Both the position numbers and the translations under genes were made by a program. From positions 1 through 32,082 of IMG/VR virus record IMGVR_UViG_3300028394_000216: a stretch of DNA of 32,082 nucleotides; one strand, 5' to 3'. How positions within the stretch are numbered: the stretch's first letter is position 1; each line of letters begins with the position of its first letter. The DNA is from a virus. The notes under the pieces were generated by a model. That model made no database searches, was not told the DNA's origin, and saw nothing but the letters and a program-made list of their open reading frames with translations. This document shows positions 12,556 through 21,078 of the stretch, piece by piece.

Positions 12556-12938
12556 CCAGAGGCTTGAAACCCCGTGTAGGCCCTGCCATTGAGGCAGCGC
12601 TCCAGAAGAAAGGCAATCTGTCAGACCTTGATCTGGCCAAGATTTGTTTTTGTGCCAGACGCAGTGCGGCCAGAGAGCTGTTTGACCTTCACTGCAATGA
12701 ATTGGTATATATCAGTGGATATACCAGAGTCAGCAACAATGGCCAGTGGCGGCCTCTGTGGTCATGGGGTGATGGTGAAGATGCCATTGCCCCTGGTCCC
12801 GTGCCAGGCGCTGATCGCATTCGGAAATACCGCGACAAAAAGAGTGCAGACGATAAAGACTTTGACGCTGCTAGACGCAGGCAGAAAAGACGGGTTGTCA
12901 AACGCGACCCACTTGTGGCCGCGTTTTTTGGGTCTTAG
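12552..12938 (+). CDS. Winged-helix DNA-binding protein
   Basis: 128 residues. The segment GNLSDLDLAKICFCARRSAA, then RELFDLHCNELVYISGYTRV and RPLWSWGDGEDA, has the layout of phage and prophage winged-helix proteins in which a helix-turn-helix is followed by two strands and a W-G-x-G turn. The C-terminal third is very basic (DAARRRQKRRVVKRDP), suggesting additional DNA contact. It is the last gene of the rightward operon. A terminator hairpin lies in its final codons, and the stop overlaps the stop of the opposing ejection-protein gene by four bases. Probably a regulator or replication accessory. Confidence 0.68.
   Translation: MTRGLKPRVGPAIEAALQKKGNLSDLDLAKICFCARRSAARELFDLHCNELVYISGYTRVSNNGQWRPLWSWGDGEDAIAPGPVPGADRIRKYRDKKSADDKDFDAARRRQKRRVVKRDPLVAAFFGS
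12901..12929 (+). terminator. Intrinsic terminator inside the end of the winged-helix gene
   Basis: AACGCG (12901-12906) pairs with CGCGTT (12920-12925), with an inner CCA/TGG stem and CTTG loop, followed directly by a run of six T (12924-12929). It would end the rightward operon within its own last codons, just before the convergent leftward genes. Confidence 0.55.
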
Positions 12939-14977
12939 TCGTTTAAGAGACCAGGTCTTGGTGCTGTCGCGCCAATGTAGCTTGCACCATAAGGCACAGT
13001 CTTACCAAGCATTCTCGCACCAGCTGCCACGGCCTGTTGCAATCTGGCCATGGCACTTTCATCACGCAATGCTTTGCGCACAATATCTGGGTCTTCTGAG
13101 ATCAGAATCTGAGCCACTCTCTGGCGATCTTGCTCTGACATTCCTTTGTTTGCATCACCCAGCATTTTGCTGACTATGCGGAATGCAGCCATGGGGTTTC
13201 CAGTAACAGCATTGGCCATCTCATCAGCCGTAATGGTCGAGCCAGTACGCTGGGCCTGCATAATTGATGCAGCCGTGTCAGACCCGCCAAGCACTTTATT
13301 CTTAGCGACTTGTGACTGAGCCGCTGTGCCAATGCGCGTCAAGATGCCATCAAGCTCGTCACCAGGATAAATGGTGCGCAAGATAGCGCCTTGTTTGGTC
13401 TCAGGACTGGCCAACACACCCATCATGGACTTGGCGCGGCCAGACCCCATCTGATTGCGAATAGCATCCATAGCGCCAGCCCTAAATGCATTGACTGCAC
13501 CAGGATTGCTGGCCATGTCTTCCATCATTATTTGGACTTCATCAGCGCTCTTGCTAAAGATGGTGCGGCCTTCTTTGAATGCATCCCTGGCACTTCTAAG
13601 CTGTGAGGCTTCAGCACGGGTTGCAGCCAGTCTTGGTGATGATGAATCAATCGCGTCTCTCAAAGCGCCTTCAACGGGTTTAAGAGCTGCTCCAACACCA
13701 CCCTTGCCACTTGTAAACGCAGAGTCAATTGATGTCTGAATACCTCTTCGGACAACTTCAGCATCTTCCAATGTTGGCGCTTTGGCAAACACAATATTGC
13801 CATCTTTGTCAAAAGAGAAAAATGGCTTCTTGCCCGTCTGGGCCGTGTAGATTGCATTGATGTCGGCAATGGCCGTTGGCGATCTTTGAAGTGCGTCTTT
13901 AAGACTTCCCAATAAATCTTGGCCAATGATGCCGCCAGTGCCATAAGCGTCTTTGTAGGCTTGGTTTTCCAAGGCCCTTGCTTCGTCATTGGTTGATCGA
14001 TAGAAGCGCAAAACATTTTCATTCTGTGGCCGTGGTCCAACAAAGTTGGGGTTAAGGCCACTGACTAGTTTTTGCTGCATATCTGTCAAGGCTTCTCTGC
14101 GCAAAGTATCTGGGCGTGTAGATAAAGCGCCTTGAATCGTTGTGGATGCCTTGCCGCCTTGGGTATAAAGACCGCGCACAGCAGCCAGTAGTGTTTGGTT
14201 TTCGGCCAAGATTTCGCCGTTGGCAATACGTTGCACGATCTCATCTGTGGTCAGACCAGTCTCGCCTGCAAGTCGTTGAATCTCAGCCTCTGCTGCCTTA
14301 CCACCGCGACCACCGGCCAAACGTCTGGCAGCATCGAGGGCCATGTCTGTGACTTTACCAGCACCCATGAATGCAGCCTGTACCACTGGGGCAACAGATG
14401 CACCCATCATTGTGGAGCCTGGCACTCTGGCCGCACGGGCCGCAAAGTCTCCTTCGCCAGTCATAAAGCCTGTAATGCCACCTTGAGCGCCACCAAGCGC
14501 TGATGTGCCGGCCAATGCCCTGACCAATGGTGCGACACTTGCCGCCACCCTTGGACCAGTCAATGGCGCAGCAGTGCCACCAGTGGCCGCAGTCAATGCA
14601 GCCGCTGATCCAACACCGCCCAGTGCCTCATAACCCAATGCCTCAAATGGGGCTTGTGCTTGATAAGCCTTCATCTTGCCTTGAATTTCAGCAAGCACTT
14701 TGCCGTAATCTTCACCAGTAACAGATGCACGCAAACGTGCCTCCATCTCGTCAGCAGAGCCAAGGGTCACGCCCTGCGCAATAGAGCGCAGACGTTGGGT
14801 TGGCGCTTCTGGCAGTGGCTGTGACAATGCAGGCGCTGGTGCTGGTCGATCAATGTTTAGGCTTTCAGACAGAATGCCTTTAAGAATATTCAGCTTTTCA
14901 GTAGATAAGCCAGAGACATCGCCCTGTTTAATCTTGAGCAGTTCTTCGGTTGAAAAACCTTCTAATCCAGTGGTCAT
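12935..14977 (-). CDS. Internal virion / DNA ejection protein (680 aa)
   Basis: Large protein with a short N-terminal motif (FSTEELLKIKQGDVSGLSTE) seen in phage and prophage ejection-type proteins. An Ala/Gly-rich hydrophobic stretch (roughly residues 110-220: YEALGGVGSAAALTAATGG and following) could insert in membranes. The rest is a long helical region with low-complexity Ala, Gln and Arg content. It is the last and largest of four consecutive Ala/Gly/Gln-rich genes after the gp10-like gene, matching the place of ejection proteins in podoviruses. The start overlaps the stop of the 461-aa gene (ATGA). Assignment rests on composition and order rather than a catalytic motif. Confidence 0.72.
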   Translation of the reverse strand: MTTGLEGFSTEELLKIKQGDVSGLSTEKLNILKGILSESLNIDRPAPAPALSQPLPEAPTQRLRSIAQGVTLGSADEMEARLRASVTGEDYGKVLAEIQGKMKAYQAQAPFEALGYEALGGVGSAAALTAATGGTAAPLTGPRVAASVAPLVRALAGTSALGGAQGGITGFMTGEGDFAARAARVPGSTMMGASVAPVVQAAFMGAGKVTDMALDAARRLAGGRGGKAAEAEIQRLAGETGLTTDEIVQRIANGEILAENQTLLAAVRGLYTQGGKASTTIQGALSTRPDTLRREALTDMQQKLVSGLNPNFVGPRPQNENVLRFYRSTNDEARALENQAYKDAYGTGGIIGQDLLGSLKDALQRSPTAIADINAIYTAQTGKKPFFSFDKDGNIVFAKAPTLEDAEVVRRGIQTSIDSAFTSGKGGVGAALKPVEGALRDAIDSSSPRLAATRAEASQLRSARDAFKEGRTIFSKSADEVQIMMEDMASNPGAVNAFRAGAMDAIRNQMGSGRAKSMMGVLASPETKQGAILRTIYPGDELDGILTRIGTAAQSQVAKNKVLGGSDTAASIMQAQRTGSTITADEMANAVTGNPMAAFRIVSKMLGDANKGMSEQDRQRVAQILISEDPDIVRKALRDESAMARLQQAVAAGARMLGKTVPYGASYIGATAPRPGLLND

Positions 14978-16359
14978 CGTGGGCCTCCAGAAGAATTCAA
15001 TTGCAATTGTCTATCAATAGCATTTAACAGTTGATTTCCACCACCACCACCACTGCTGTAAGGCGTGACTTTGTACATGGGCGCAAACTGCTCAAAGCCT
15101 GGTAATTTGCTTGCACTCTGCAAATAATCTTCTTGTAATTTCAAACGATATCTGGCTACTTTTTGAGCTGTGGTCAAAGCAGTTGTAATTTCAGCAGGAC
15201 TTAGTGTTTGATCACCAGAAGCTGCTCGTTTAAGTAGTTCACGCTCTGATCCAATAATGCTACCTTGACCACGCATTTGCCCAGCAGCATCAAGTTCTTG
15301 TTGAGCTAGACCTTGTAAAACAATCCTAGTATTTGCCAATTTTTCATTTGCGTCAGCTCCAGCAACATTCAATTGCTGACCAATTCGCAACATCGCTGTT
15401 CTGTAATCTGCACCTGGTCCAACAATGGCCTTATCAAGTGCAGGCAAAATTCTGTCAATGTTTAGCAATGTTTCATTTGCAGACCTTGCACCCATAGTCA
15501 ATTCATTAAGTGTTTTTGATACGTCACCACCAACACCAGCCAAGAATTGCTGATTGCCAGGCATCTTGACTTCAACTTGTGTTTTTGGCGCGATCTGTGA
15601 ACGATATTTACCAACATTTTCAATGCCTGCTTGGCCCGTTCCAGCCAATGACTGGCCACTAATATATTCATATGCACGCAAATCAGGTGACTGGGCCTCG
15701 TATGGTGTGGCGCCTGTGTATTCTTTTGACTGGCCAAGTTTATTGAATTGCATCATTTTGACTTGGCCATTGACCACCATTGGCTCTGGCTTTCCAAAAT
15801 CAGTTTGGGCCATGCCAATCTTGAGCAATTCTGGCTGACCTTCTTTGCGCGTCATGCCGCCAAGAATTTGGCGCATCTCTGGGTTTAATGAACTAACAAT
15901 GCCAGGCGTAGCAGTTGGTGCAGGCATTTGTGCAGCCAATTGAGCGCGTGCGACAGTTGGACCAGCTGGGCCAGCCACAGACACTGGCGCTGCCAATGCC
16001 GCTTGAGCTGATGTCAATGGCGTTTCAGCTGGACCAGCAAATAGCTTTCTATAAGCCTCATTGCCAGCAGCCTCTGCTTGCATCTCTTTGAGTTTTGCAC
16101 CCAAAAGCAAATTTTGAAAAGCACCAGAAGCGCCTTTCTCATAAGCACCTTGGCCAGCCTCAAGGGCAGAACCAAGAGCCTGGCCAACACTAATTCGTTG
16201 TGGACTACGGCCACCAGCTTTGAGCAATGCAGCCGCTGCCGACAGTGTGGACTGCAAACCCAATTGCTCTTTTTGTTTAGCAGTCAGTAATTTTTCAAGT
16301 TCACTGTCACCACCACCAAATAGATTGCCTAAAAGGCCATCAATATTAAAATCAGCCAT
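14974..16359 (-). CDS. Putative internal virion protein (461 aa)
   Basis: The N-terminus MADFNIDGLLGNLFGGGDSE is Gly-rich. It is followed by helical, Ala/Gln-rich sequence (SAAAALLKAGG, SVGQALGSALEAGQGAYEKG), a Pro/Ala linker around residues 110-150 and a helical C-terminal domain ending in a Gly run (SSGGGGGNQLL). No enzyme motif is visible. The gene order gp10-like, GNAT, then four such proteins is that of podovirus ejection modules, and I infer virion location from that. It couples to the 680-aa gene by ATGA. The poly-Gly codons form a short CCA microsatellite. Confidence 0.65.
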   Translation of the reverse strand: MADFNIDGLLGNLFGGGDSELEKLLTAKQKEQLGLQSTLSAAAALLKAGGRSPQRISVGQALGSALEAGQGAYEKGASGAFQNLLLGAKLKEMQAEAAGNEAYRKLFAGPAETPLTSAQAALAAPVSVAGPAGPTVARAQLAAQMPAPTATPGIVSSLNPEMRQILGGMTRKEGQPELLKIGMAQTDFGKPEPMVVNGQVKMMQFNKLGQSKEYTGATPYEAQSPDLRAYEYISGQSLAGTGQAGIENVGKYRSQIAPKTQVEVKMPGNQQFLAGVGGDVSKTLNELTMGARSANETLLNIDRILPALDKAIVGPGADYRTAMLRIGQQLNVAGADANEKLANTRIVLQGLAQQELDAAGQMRGQGSIIGSERELLKRAASGDQTLSPAEITTALTTAQKVARYRLKLQEDYLQSASKLPGFEQFAPMYKVTPYSSGGGGGNQLLNAIDRQLQLNSSGGPR

Positions 16360-16369
16360 TTTTTACCCC

Positions 16370-17329
16370 TTAACCAATTAGGCCAAGAATACCGCCACCA
16401 ATTGCGCCCAATGTAGTGCCAACACCTGGCACAACACTGCCTAATTTTGCACCAGCCAAAGCACCGCCAAGAGCGCCAGATACTGGGTTTTGACTGTATG
16501 GAGTCTGAGTGACCATGCCCAAGTTGGCAGGCTGCGCACCCAAACTGGTTTGCACTACGCCAAGGCGCTGGAGGCCAATGTTTCGGATTGCATCCATTTG
16601 TTGCTGGTCCAAAGCCTGACGCGCACCGCCAGCACCCATGACCGCTTGAGCGCCACCAAGACGCAATGCTTGTTGCTGTGCAGCCAAATTGCCTAGCTGG
16701 CTTGCACCGCCTAGTCGCAATTGCGCACCTTGCAAGCCTGCTTGCTGATTGGCAATGTCGGCTGCTGATCTGCGAGCAATATCAGCCTGCTGCATGGCCA
16801 TGGCCTGGTTGAATGCCTGCTCGTTTAAAGTTGTGCCAAGTGTGGCTGCCTGCTTGGCGAACCCTTGGTTAGTCAGAGCCTCGGCCACACCTTGGCGTGA
16901 TCCACCAAATGCACGGGCAGCGTTTGCGCGCTCACCAGTTTGCTGGATGGCAGCGCGTCTTGCTGATTCCAAATCGCCCAATGCGTTCTCACGCACCATG
17001 CTTGTGTATGGATTCATGTAAGAACCAATTGAGCCTGGACCTTGGCCCATGCTTAGATTGGTCTGCTGCGCTGTGATCTGACCAGGCTGATAGACACCGC
17101 CATAAGCCGCCATTTGTGCGGCCAAGTCTGTGCCAGATATGCCTGGGCCAGCAAGGCCGGTGTTGACCAGAGCCTCCTCGCCTGCCTGATACAAAGGGTT
17201 ATAGCCAGCAAACTGCTGGACAGGCAATGCACCAGCGACCCCTTGGGCCTGCTGAAAGTTGGCCAAGAATGCTTCTTTGATCTGTGGATCAATGGAGCTT
17301 GTTGAGGTTGTTGTTCCACCTTTTGACAT
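16370..17329 (-). CDS. Putative internal virion protein (319 aa)
   Basis: Gln/Ala-rich helical protein. The N-terminus SKGGTTTSTSSIDPQIKEAF is low-complexity. The middle has many AQQ and LGG repeats (SQLGNLAAQQQALRLGGAQA), and the C-terminus is a hydrophobic Gly-rich segment, SVVPGVGTTLGAIGGGILGL, resembling glycine-zipper tails that can associate with membranes. These traits are shared by ejection proteins that form a channel through the cell envelope. It lies ten bases upstream of the 461-aa gene. Role inferred from composition and position. Confidence 0.62.
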   Translation of the reverse strand: MSKGGTTTSTSSIDPQIKEAFLANFQQAQGVAGALPVQQFAGYNPLYQAGEEALVNTGLAGPGISGTDLAAQMAAYGGVYQPGQITAQQTNLSMGQGPGSIGSYMNPYTSMVRENALGDLESARRAAIQQTGERANAARAFGGSRQGVAEALTNQGFAKQAATLGTTLNEQAFNQAMAMQQADIARRSAADIANQQAGLQGAQLRLGGASQLGNLAAQQQALRLGGAQAVMGAGGARQALDQQQMDAIRNIGLQRLGVVQTSLGAQPANLGMVTQTPYSQNPVSGALGGALAGAKLGSVVPGVGTTLGAIGGGILGLIG

Positions 17330-17338
17330 ATCGCCACC

Positions 17339-18460
17339 TTATCCGAGTAAAGATTTCATTTTCTTGGCAGGCACTTTGCCTTCGTTGATCATGTCCAAGA
17401 GTCCCTTGCCATATTTATCGACTGAGGATTTCTTGATCACATATTCACCAATGTCAAGATTGACAGCGCCATCATCTGGGCCTTTTGGATTTGGGCCAAA
17501 CATTAGGCCGCCATGGACATAACCACCTTTGGCCATAGCACCGCCACCGCCACCACCAGTAGGACTACCACCGCCATCACCGCCAGAATCCCCACCAGGG
17601 CCGCCTGCATCAAATGTAGTTCCAGCAGCCCTAGCAGCAGCCAATTCTTTTGCCGCATTGGCAGCAGCGATCTGGTCATACAGACCAGGGTTATAGCCGC
17701 CCATTGGCAGATTGCCGACAACATTCTGATAAGGATTGCCGACTGGTCTCATCTGGCCCATGATCTGGGCATAGGGTGAGCCACTGCCACCCACTGCAAA
17801 TGGGTTGTATTGAGAGCCAATGGGAATGGATTGATAGTTATTGAAGTTCTGGGCAAAGCCTTGGGTTGCACCAGCAAATGGCGTGGTCGCTCTGAAACGA
17901 TTCTCAATGTCTGTGCCAGGCATTCCAGTGATCTGACCCACTTGGCCCGTTGTGATGCCAAGACGATTCATCTCGGCAGCAATTTGGGTGTCGGTCAAAT
18001 TGGGCGTTGTTTTGAGCCAGTTGGCAAATACGTCGTAATTGCTTGTGGTGACTGGCGTTGTCACTAATGGAGTTGTCACAATTGGTGTTGTCACCTTGGG
18101 AGCAAATGGTGCAAGTCTTGACTGCACTTGGCCAACTGGCACACCCGTCATGCTTGAAATCTGCTCGGCATTAAGGCCCAAACGATTCACTTCAGCAGCA
18201 ATTTGTGCATCAGTCAGATTGGGCGTTTGCAAATAGTTATAGAGACCAGTCTCAGCTTGCGTTGCAAAGGTTGGCTTTGTAGCCGTTGCAGTTGGTGTCG
18301 CAGCCGTAATGCGCTGCTGCACAGTATCCACTGGCACACCCGTCAAGGCAGAAACCTCTTGTGCTGAAATTCCAATGCGGTTTATTTCATTGGCAATTGC
18401 CGCATCTGACAAGCCTGGTGTCTGCAAATATGCAAGCAATTGTTCGGTCTTTGTAGCCAT
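17339..18460 (-). CDS. Virion-associated protein with three HTH-like repeats (373 aa)
   Basis: Three homologous units of about 45 residues occur at 8-51, 72-116 and 143-189. Each has a short segment ending in PxLxD, then a pattern such as DAQIAAEVNRLGLNAEQISS and a GVPxxxVQxR helix, resembling tandem helical DNA-binding or peptidoglycan-type modules. A Thr/Pro linker (VTTPIVTTPLVTTPVTT) precedes the third. The middle is Asn/Gly/Pro-rich and a poly-Gly stretch follows. The end, GAVNLDIGEYVIKKSSVDKY followed by GKGLLDMINEG, is a motif I recall from the C-termini of phage structural proteins. It sits in the ejection-protein block. The repeats are clear; their function is unknown. Confidence 0.65.
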   Translation of the reverse strand: MATKTEQLLAYLQTPGLSDAAIANEINRIGISAQEVSALTGVPVDTVQQRITAATPTATATKPTFATQAETGLYNYLQTPNLTDAQIAAEVNRLGLNAEQISSMTGVPVGQVQSRLAPFAPKVTTPIVTTPLVTTPVTTSNYDVFANWLKTTPNLTDTQIAAEMNRLGITTGQVGQITGMPGTDIENRFRATTPFAGATQGFAQNFNNYQSIPIGSQYNPFAVGGSGSPYAQIMGQMRPVGNPYQNVVGNLPMGGYNPGLYDQIAAANAAKELAAARAAGTTFDAGGPGGDSGGDGGGSPTGGGGGGAMAKGGYVHGGLMFGPNPKGPDDGAVNLDIGEYVIKKSSVDKYGKGLLDMINEGKVPAKKMKSLLG

Positions 18461-18469
18461 AGTCTTCCC

Positions 18470-18838
18470 CTATAAATCTTTTGCAAGTACAGCCCATTTT
18501 GGTTTGTACCCTTCGTCTTTCAAAAATGTCTCTGACCAGCCCCTTCGGCCTGCCAAAGTCACCCTGGTGCAGCCAACAGACTTGCCCCAGGATTCGATCA
18601 ATGGTCGCATCCGTGAGAGTTCATCTAGGTCGCCACCAGCCAGAAAATAATGCAAATTCTTTAGCCTGGGATAGACAATGATCTCTGTCAATACCACCGA
18701 GTCTTTGGCTGGCCACAGCTGTAATCTGTGATCCTCGACCATCTCAGCGACATCGTCAAAATTATGTGTGCCTCCACTGTATTCTAAGGCAGCCTCCACA
18801 TGATGGCGTAGCCTGTCCAAATGTTCTTGGTCGCTCAT
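18470..18838 (-). CDS. GNAT-like acetyltransferase domain protein
   Basis: 122 residues with the layout of a reduced GNAT fold: VVLTEIIVYPRLKNLHYFLA (strands 3-4), GGDLDELSRMRPLIESWGKS (the acetyl-CoA loop and helix equivalent), CTRVTLAGRRGW (strand 5) and FLKDEGYKPKWAVLAKDL (final helix and strand). The classical Q/RxxGxG/A pyrophosphate loop is degenerate, so activity is doubtful. Phage T7 gp13 and many podovirus relatives carry a similar protein next to the internal virion proteins, as here. The start overlaps the stop of the gp10-like gene by ATGA. Either a virion assembly factor or a modifying enzyme. Confidence 0.7.
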   Translation of the reverse strand: MSDQEHLDRLRHHVEAALEYSGGTHNFDDVAEMVEDHRLQLWPAKDSVVLTEIIVYPRLKNLHYFLAGGDLDELSRMRPLIESWGKSVGCTRVTLAGRRGWSETFLKDEGYKPKWAVLAKDL

Positions 18839-20313
18839 CGCTTACCAGCTGGCACGGCATCAAGCCTCATCACCCCGACACGCCAGTCGGCCAAAGTGTT
18901 GCCAGTGACCCTCATATTGACTTGGCGGCCAGAAAACCTCACTGAAGTTGGGTTGGCTGCCGTGTATGGTCCAAATGATGATTGAGTGCCAGTTGGGTAA
19001 TTGCGGGTTTTAAATGAAACCACAGCCTCACCCAAAGTCTGCTCATCGGGAATGACCTGACGCACCGACATGATGTTGTCGCCATTGCCAAGCTGGACTG
19101 GTCCACTTTCAGCATATAGGCTGGCGCTGTCATAGTTAAAACCGACCTCATGCTCATAGATGTAGCCATTGCTGGAAACCATCAATGGATAGGTAAACAC
19201 TCCGGCATCGACCCCAGCAGTTCTGGCCAATGTGCCAATGTTCCAGTGGTTTTCGCGGTAGTTGAAAGTGACATAAGAGTCGTTCTCATTACTCGATGCA
19301 CTTGGGTAATACCACCAGATTTCGCCAAACTTGCTGACATGGACCGCATAGATTTTGGAGGCTTGGGCATAGTTGATGTTGTCAAATATGTAATCTGACA
19401 CATCACTTGGCAGTGGCTTGACATAGCCGTCATATATCCAAAAGCCTGCGCGTGACATCCAAATGGCTGCCGTATCAATAGCCGCCACCGCTTGGGCCGA
19501 AATGAGACCGCAGCCAGAGCCAGCCTTTTCAAAGCCATAGACAAATGGCGCGCCCACATACTGGGCCGTGTGGACATCCACATCTGTAAAGAGTAGGTTT
19601 ACACCTTTGACCCGCTTTCCAGCGATCAATGTGCCAGGGCTGGCCAAGTCATAGTCGCCTGCAAGATTGTCGCCTGCTGGTGTCCAAAGGGTATTGTTCT
19701 CTTGGTCGCACCACTGCACCTTGCGTGGGTTTCCACCAGCGCCAAGGGCAAAGATAATGCGCTCTTGGGTGACTAAAACCGCCTTGTTTCCCGTTGGTGC
19801 ATTGGTAATGGCTGCGGCCAATGTAGGCGTTGAAAAACCCAATTGCCATTCATAAATCTTGCCATCAGTGCTAGAGCAAGCAATCAAATACTCGCCCCAT
19901 GTATCAAGTGACCAGGTGGTGGCAGGGATGGGTGTGCCAGTGTCTGGCCTTGCAATACCATAGGCAAATGTGCCATAGGTGCTGTATCCATAGCCGGTGA
20001 GGGTTGTGGAGCTTGCGTAGCCACTGGTGAAGCCCGTTGGCGTAATGTCTTTGAGTGTTCCAGCCTCATTCATGGCGTAGAGCTTGGTATGCGTTCCAGC
20101 GCCAATGTATCGGTTGCCACTGTTATCGCGCCAAGTGATGATGCCTCGGCATGAGCCAGACATCTGTGAGCTTGACCTGGTACGCCATCCATTGATGGGC
20201 CTGAGTGTCCCCTCATACCAGCGCACTAGGTTTGCGTCATACCAGCGACCAGCTGCCTGGTATTCAGTGCCGTTTCTGTAAACCCCTGGTGGTAATTTGA
20301 TTGGTATATACAT
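18835..20313 (-). CDS. P22 gp10-like packaged-DNA stabilisation / tail protein
   Basis: A 492-residue beta-rich protein, close to the size of P22 gp10 (about 470). The start LPPGVYRNGTEYQAAGRWYD is followed by LVRWYEGTLRPINGW, typical of the family. A series of WD- or propeller-like strands follows (IYEWQLGF, VQWCDQENNTLWTPAGDN). The end RFSGRQVNMRVTGNTLADWR is the conserved C-terminal signature. In P22-like virions this forms a ring below the portal adaptor and holds DNA in the head. No good ribosome site is visible before the ATG; translation may depend on the upstream gene nine bases away. Confidence 0.8.
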   Translation of the reverse strand: MYIPIKLPPGVYRNGTEYQAAGRWYDANLVRWYEGTLRPINGWRTRSSSQMSGSCRGIITWRDNSGNRYIGAGTHTKLYAMNEAGTLKDITPTGFTSGYASSTTLTGYGYSTYGTFAYGIARPDTGTPIPATTWSLDTWGEYLIACSSTDGKIYEWQLGFSTPTLAAAITNAPTGNKAVLVTQERIIFALGAGGNPRKVQWCDQENNTLWTPAGDNLAGDYDLASPGTLIAGKRVKGVNLLFTDVDVHTAQYVGAPFVYGFEKAGSGCGLISAQAVAAIDTAAIWMSRAGFWIYDGYVKPLPSDVSDYIFDNINYAQASKIYAVHVSKFGEIWWYYPSASSNENDSYVTFNYRENHWNIGTLARTAGVDAGVFTYPLMVSSNGYIYEHEVGFNYDSASLYAESGPVQLGNGDNIMSVRQVIPDEQTLGEAVVSFKTRNYPTGTQSSFGPYTAANPTSVRFSGRQVNMRVTGNTLADWRVGVMRLDAVPAGKR

Positions 20314-20321
20314 GATGACAA

Positions 20322-20972
20322 TTATGTAATGTTGGAGACAAAGCTCATTGTGACAATGGCTGATGGCACTGCTGGCCGTGTCGGGCTTGTTCCAGCAGGG
20401 TACTGCTCAATTGAAACCCCCGTATCGGTTGGCCTCCACATTATCTCAACATAGTTGGTTGCATTTAAGCTCACAAAATAATTCAAAGCTATGATGAGAT
20501 GGAATGGGTCACCGGCCGATTTCCTTGGGGCCAAACCAAATCGACTGTTTGAATTGGCCACATTTGTGCCATTGACCCGAAACCAGACATCCACATCCTG
20601 AGACGAATTTGTCGTGTTTGTAAACTGAATGGAAAACTGCAAGTTCCAGATTCCGGCATCGGCCACAGTAATTCTGGACCCGCTGGCAATAGTCACGCCA
20701 TTGGAAAAGTCTGTGGTGTTAAATGTGACCGGATAGGCCGTGGTGGTGTTGGCAGCCACTTGATCGGTCGAGTCTTGAAAAGCCCCATAAGGGTTATTCA
20801 TAAACCGACCGCCCCTTGGTCCAAACAGAGACCCCAGCACAAATGACAGTTTTTTAAAGTAAACAGTCAATGCACCATTGTTTTCGTTGAAATGCCTGCG
20901 CTCATAGGTCTCGGTCGGATAACCGAGTCCTGGTGGAGCTGGATTCTCAAGTTGTTGTGTTTGGCTTGCCAT
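20322..20972 (-). CDS. Jelly-roll (C1q/TNF-like) virion protein
   Basis: 216 residues. The N-terminal 70 contain a Pro-rich arm and a helical stretch (GALTVYFKKLSFVLGSLFG). The remainder is a beta-sandwich recalling C1q/TNF-like phage domains: ITVADAGIWNLQFSIQF, then DVDVWFRVNGTNVANSNSRF and NYVEIMWRPTDTGVSIEQ. Such modules form trimeric head fibres, decorations or receptor-binding tips. First gene of the leftward ejection segment, with its start in the divergent region facing the plus-strand acidic protein gene, so a promoter for this segment probably lies between 20973 and 21030. Confidence 0.68.
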   Translation of the reverse strand: MASQTQQLENPAPPGLGYPTETYERRHFNENNGALTVYFKKLSFVLGSLFGPRGGRFMNNPYGAFQDSTDQVAANTTTAYPVTFNTTDFSNGVTIASGSRITVADAGIWNLQFSIQFTNTTNSSQDVDVWFRVNGTNVANSNSRFGLAPRKSAGDPFHLIIALNYFVSLNATNYVEIMWRPTDTGVSIEQYPAGTSPTRPAVPSAIVTMSFVSNIT

Positions 20973-21017
20973 GACCCAATTTTGCCCTAAACAGCCCCCA
21001 ATAGATAAGACTTTTCA

Positions 21018-21045
21018 TTGACACAAAATCGGACTACGATAATTT
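21018..21045 (+). promoter_or_regulatory. Possible promoter of the lone rightward gene
   Basis: A perfect -35 TTGACA (21018-21023) is followed after 16 bases by TAATTT (21040-21045), a poor -10. A small GCAGC/GCTGC hairpin (21047-21061) follows in the leader. Since the gene has no co-directional neighbour it needs its own promoter, and this is the best candidate. Confidence 0.35.
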
Positions 21046-21078
21046 TGCAGCAATCGGCTGCTTTAACTGGGGAATATT

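Noticed and set aside
12589-13173. Plus-strand frame running past the winged-helix gene
   Set aside because: It overlaps the winged-helix gene in another frame and continues antisense through the ejection-protein gene. No coupling or domain supports it.
17540-17600. GCC/ACC-rich microsatellite as a regulatory repeat
   Set aside because: It encodes the poly-Gly linker of the 373-aa protein; ordinary low-complexity coding DNA.
20039-20313. Alternative internal starts for the gp10-like gene because its ATG lacks a ribosome site
   Set aside because: The conserved LPPGVYRNGTEYQ motif lies within the first 20 residues, so the listed ATG is needed; coupling to the upstream gene can explain initiation.
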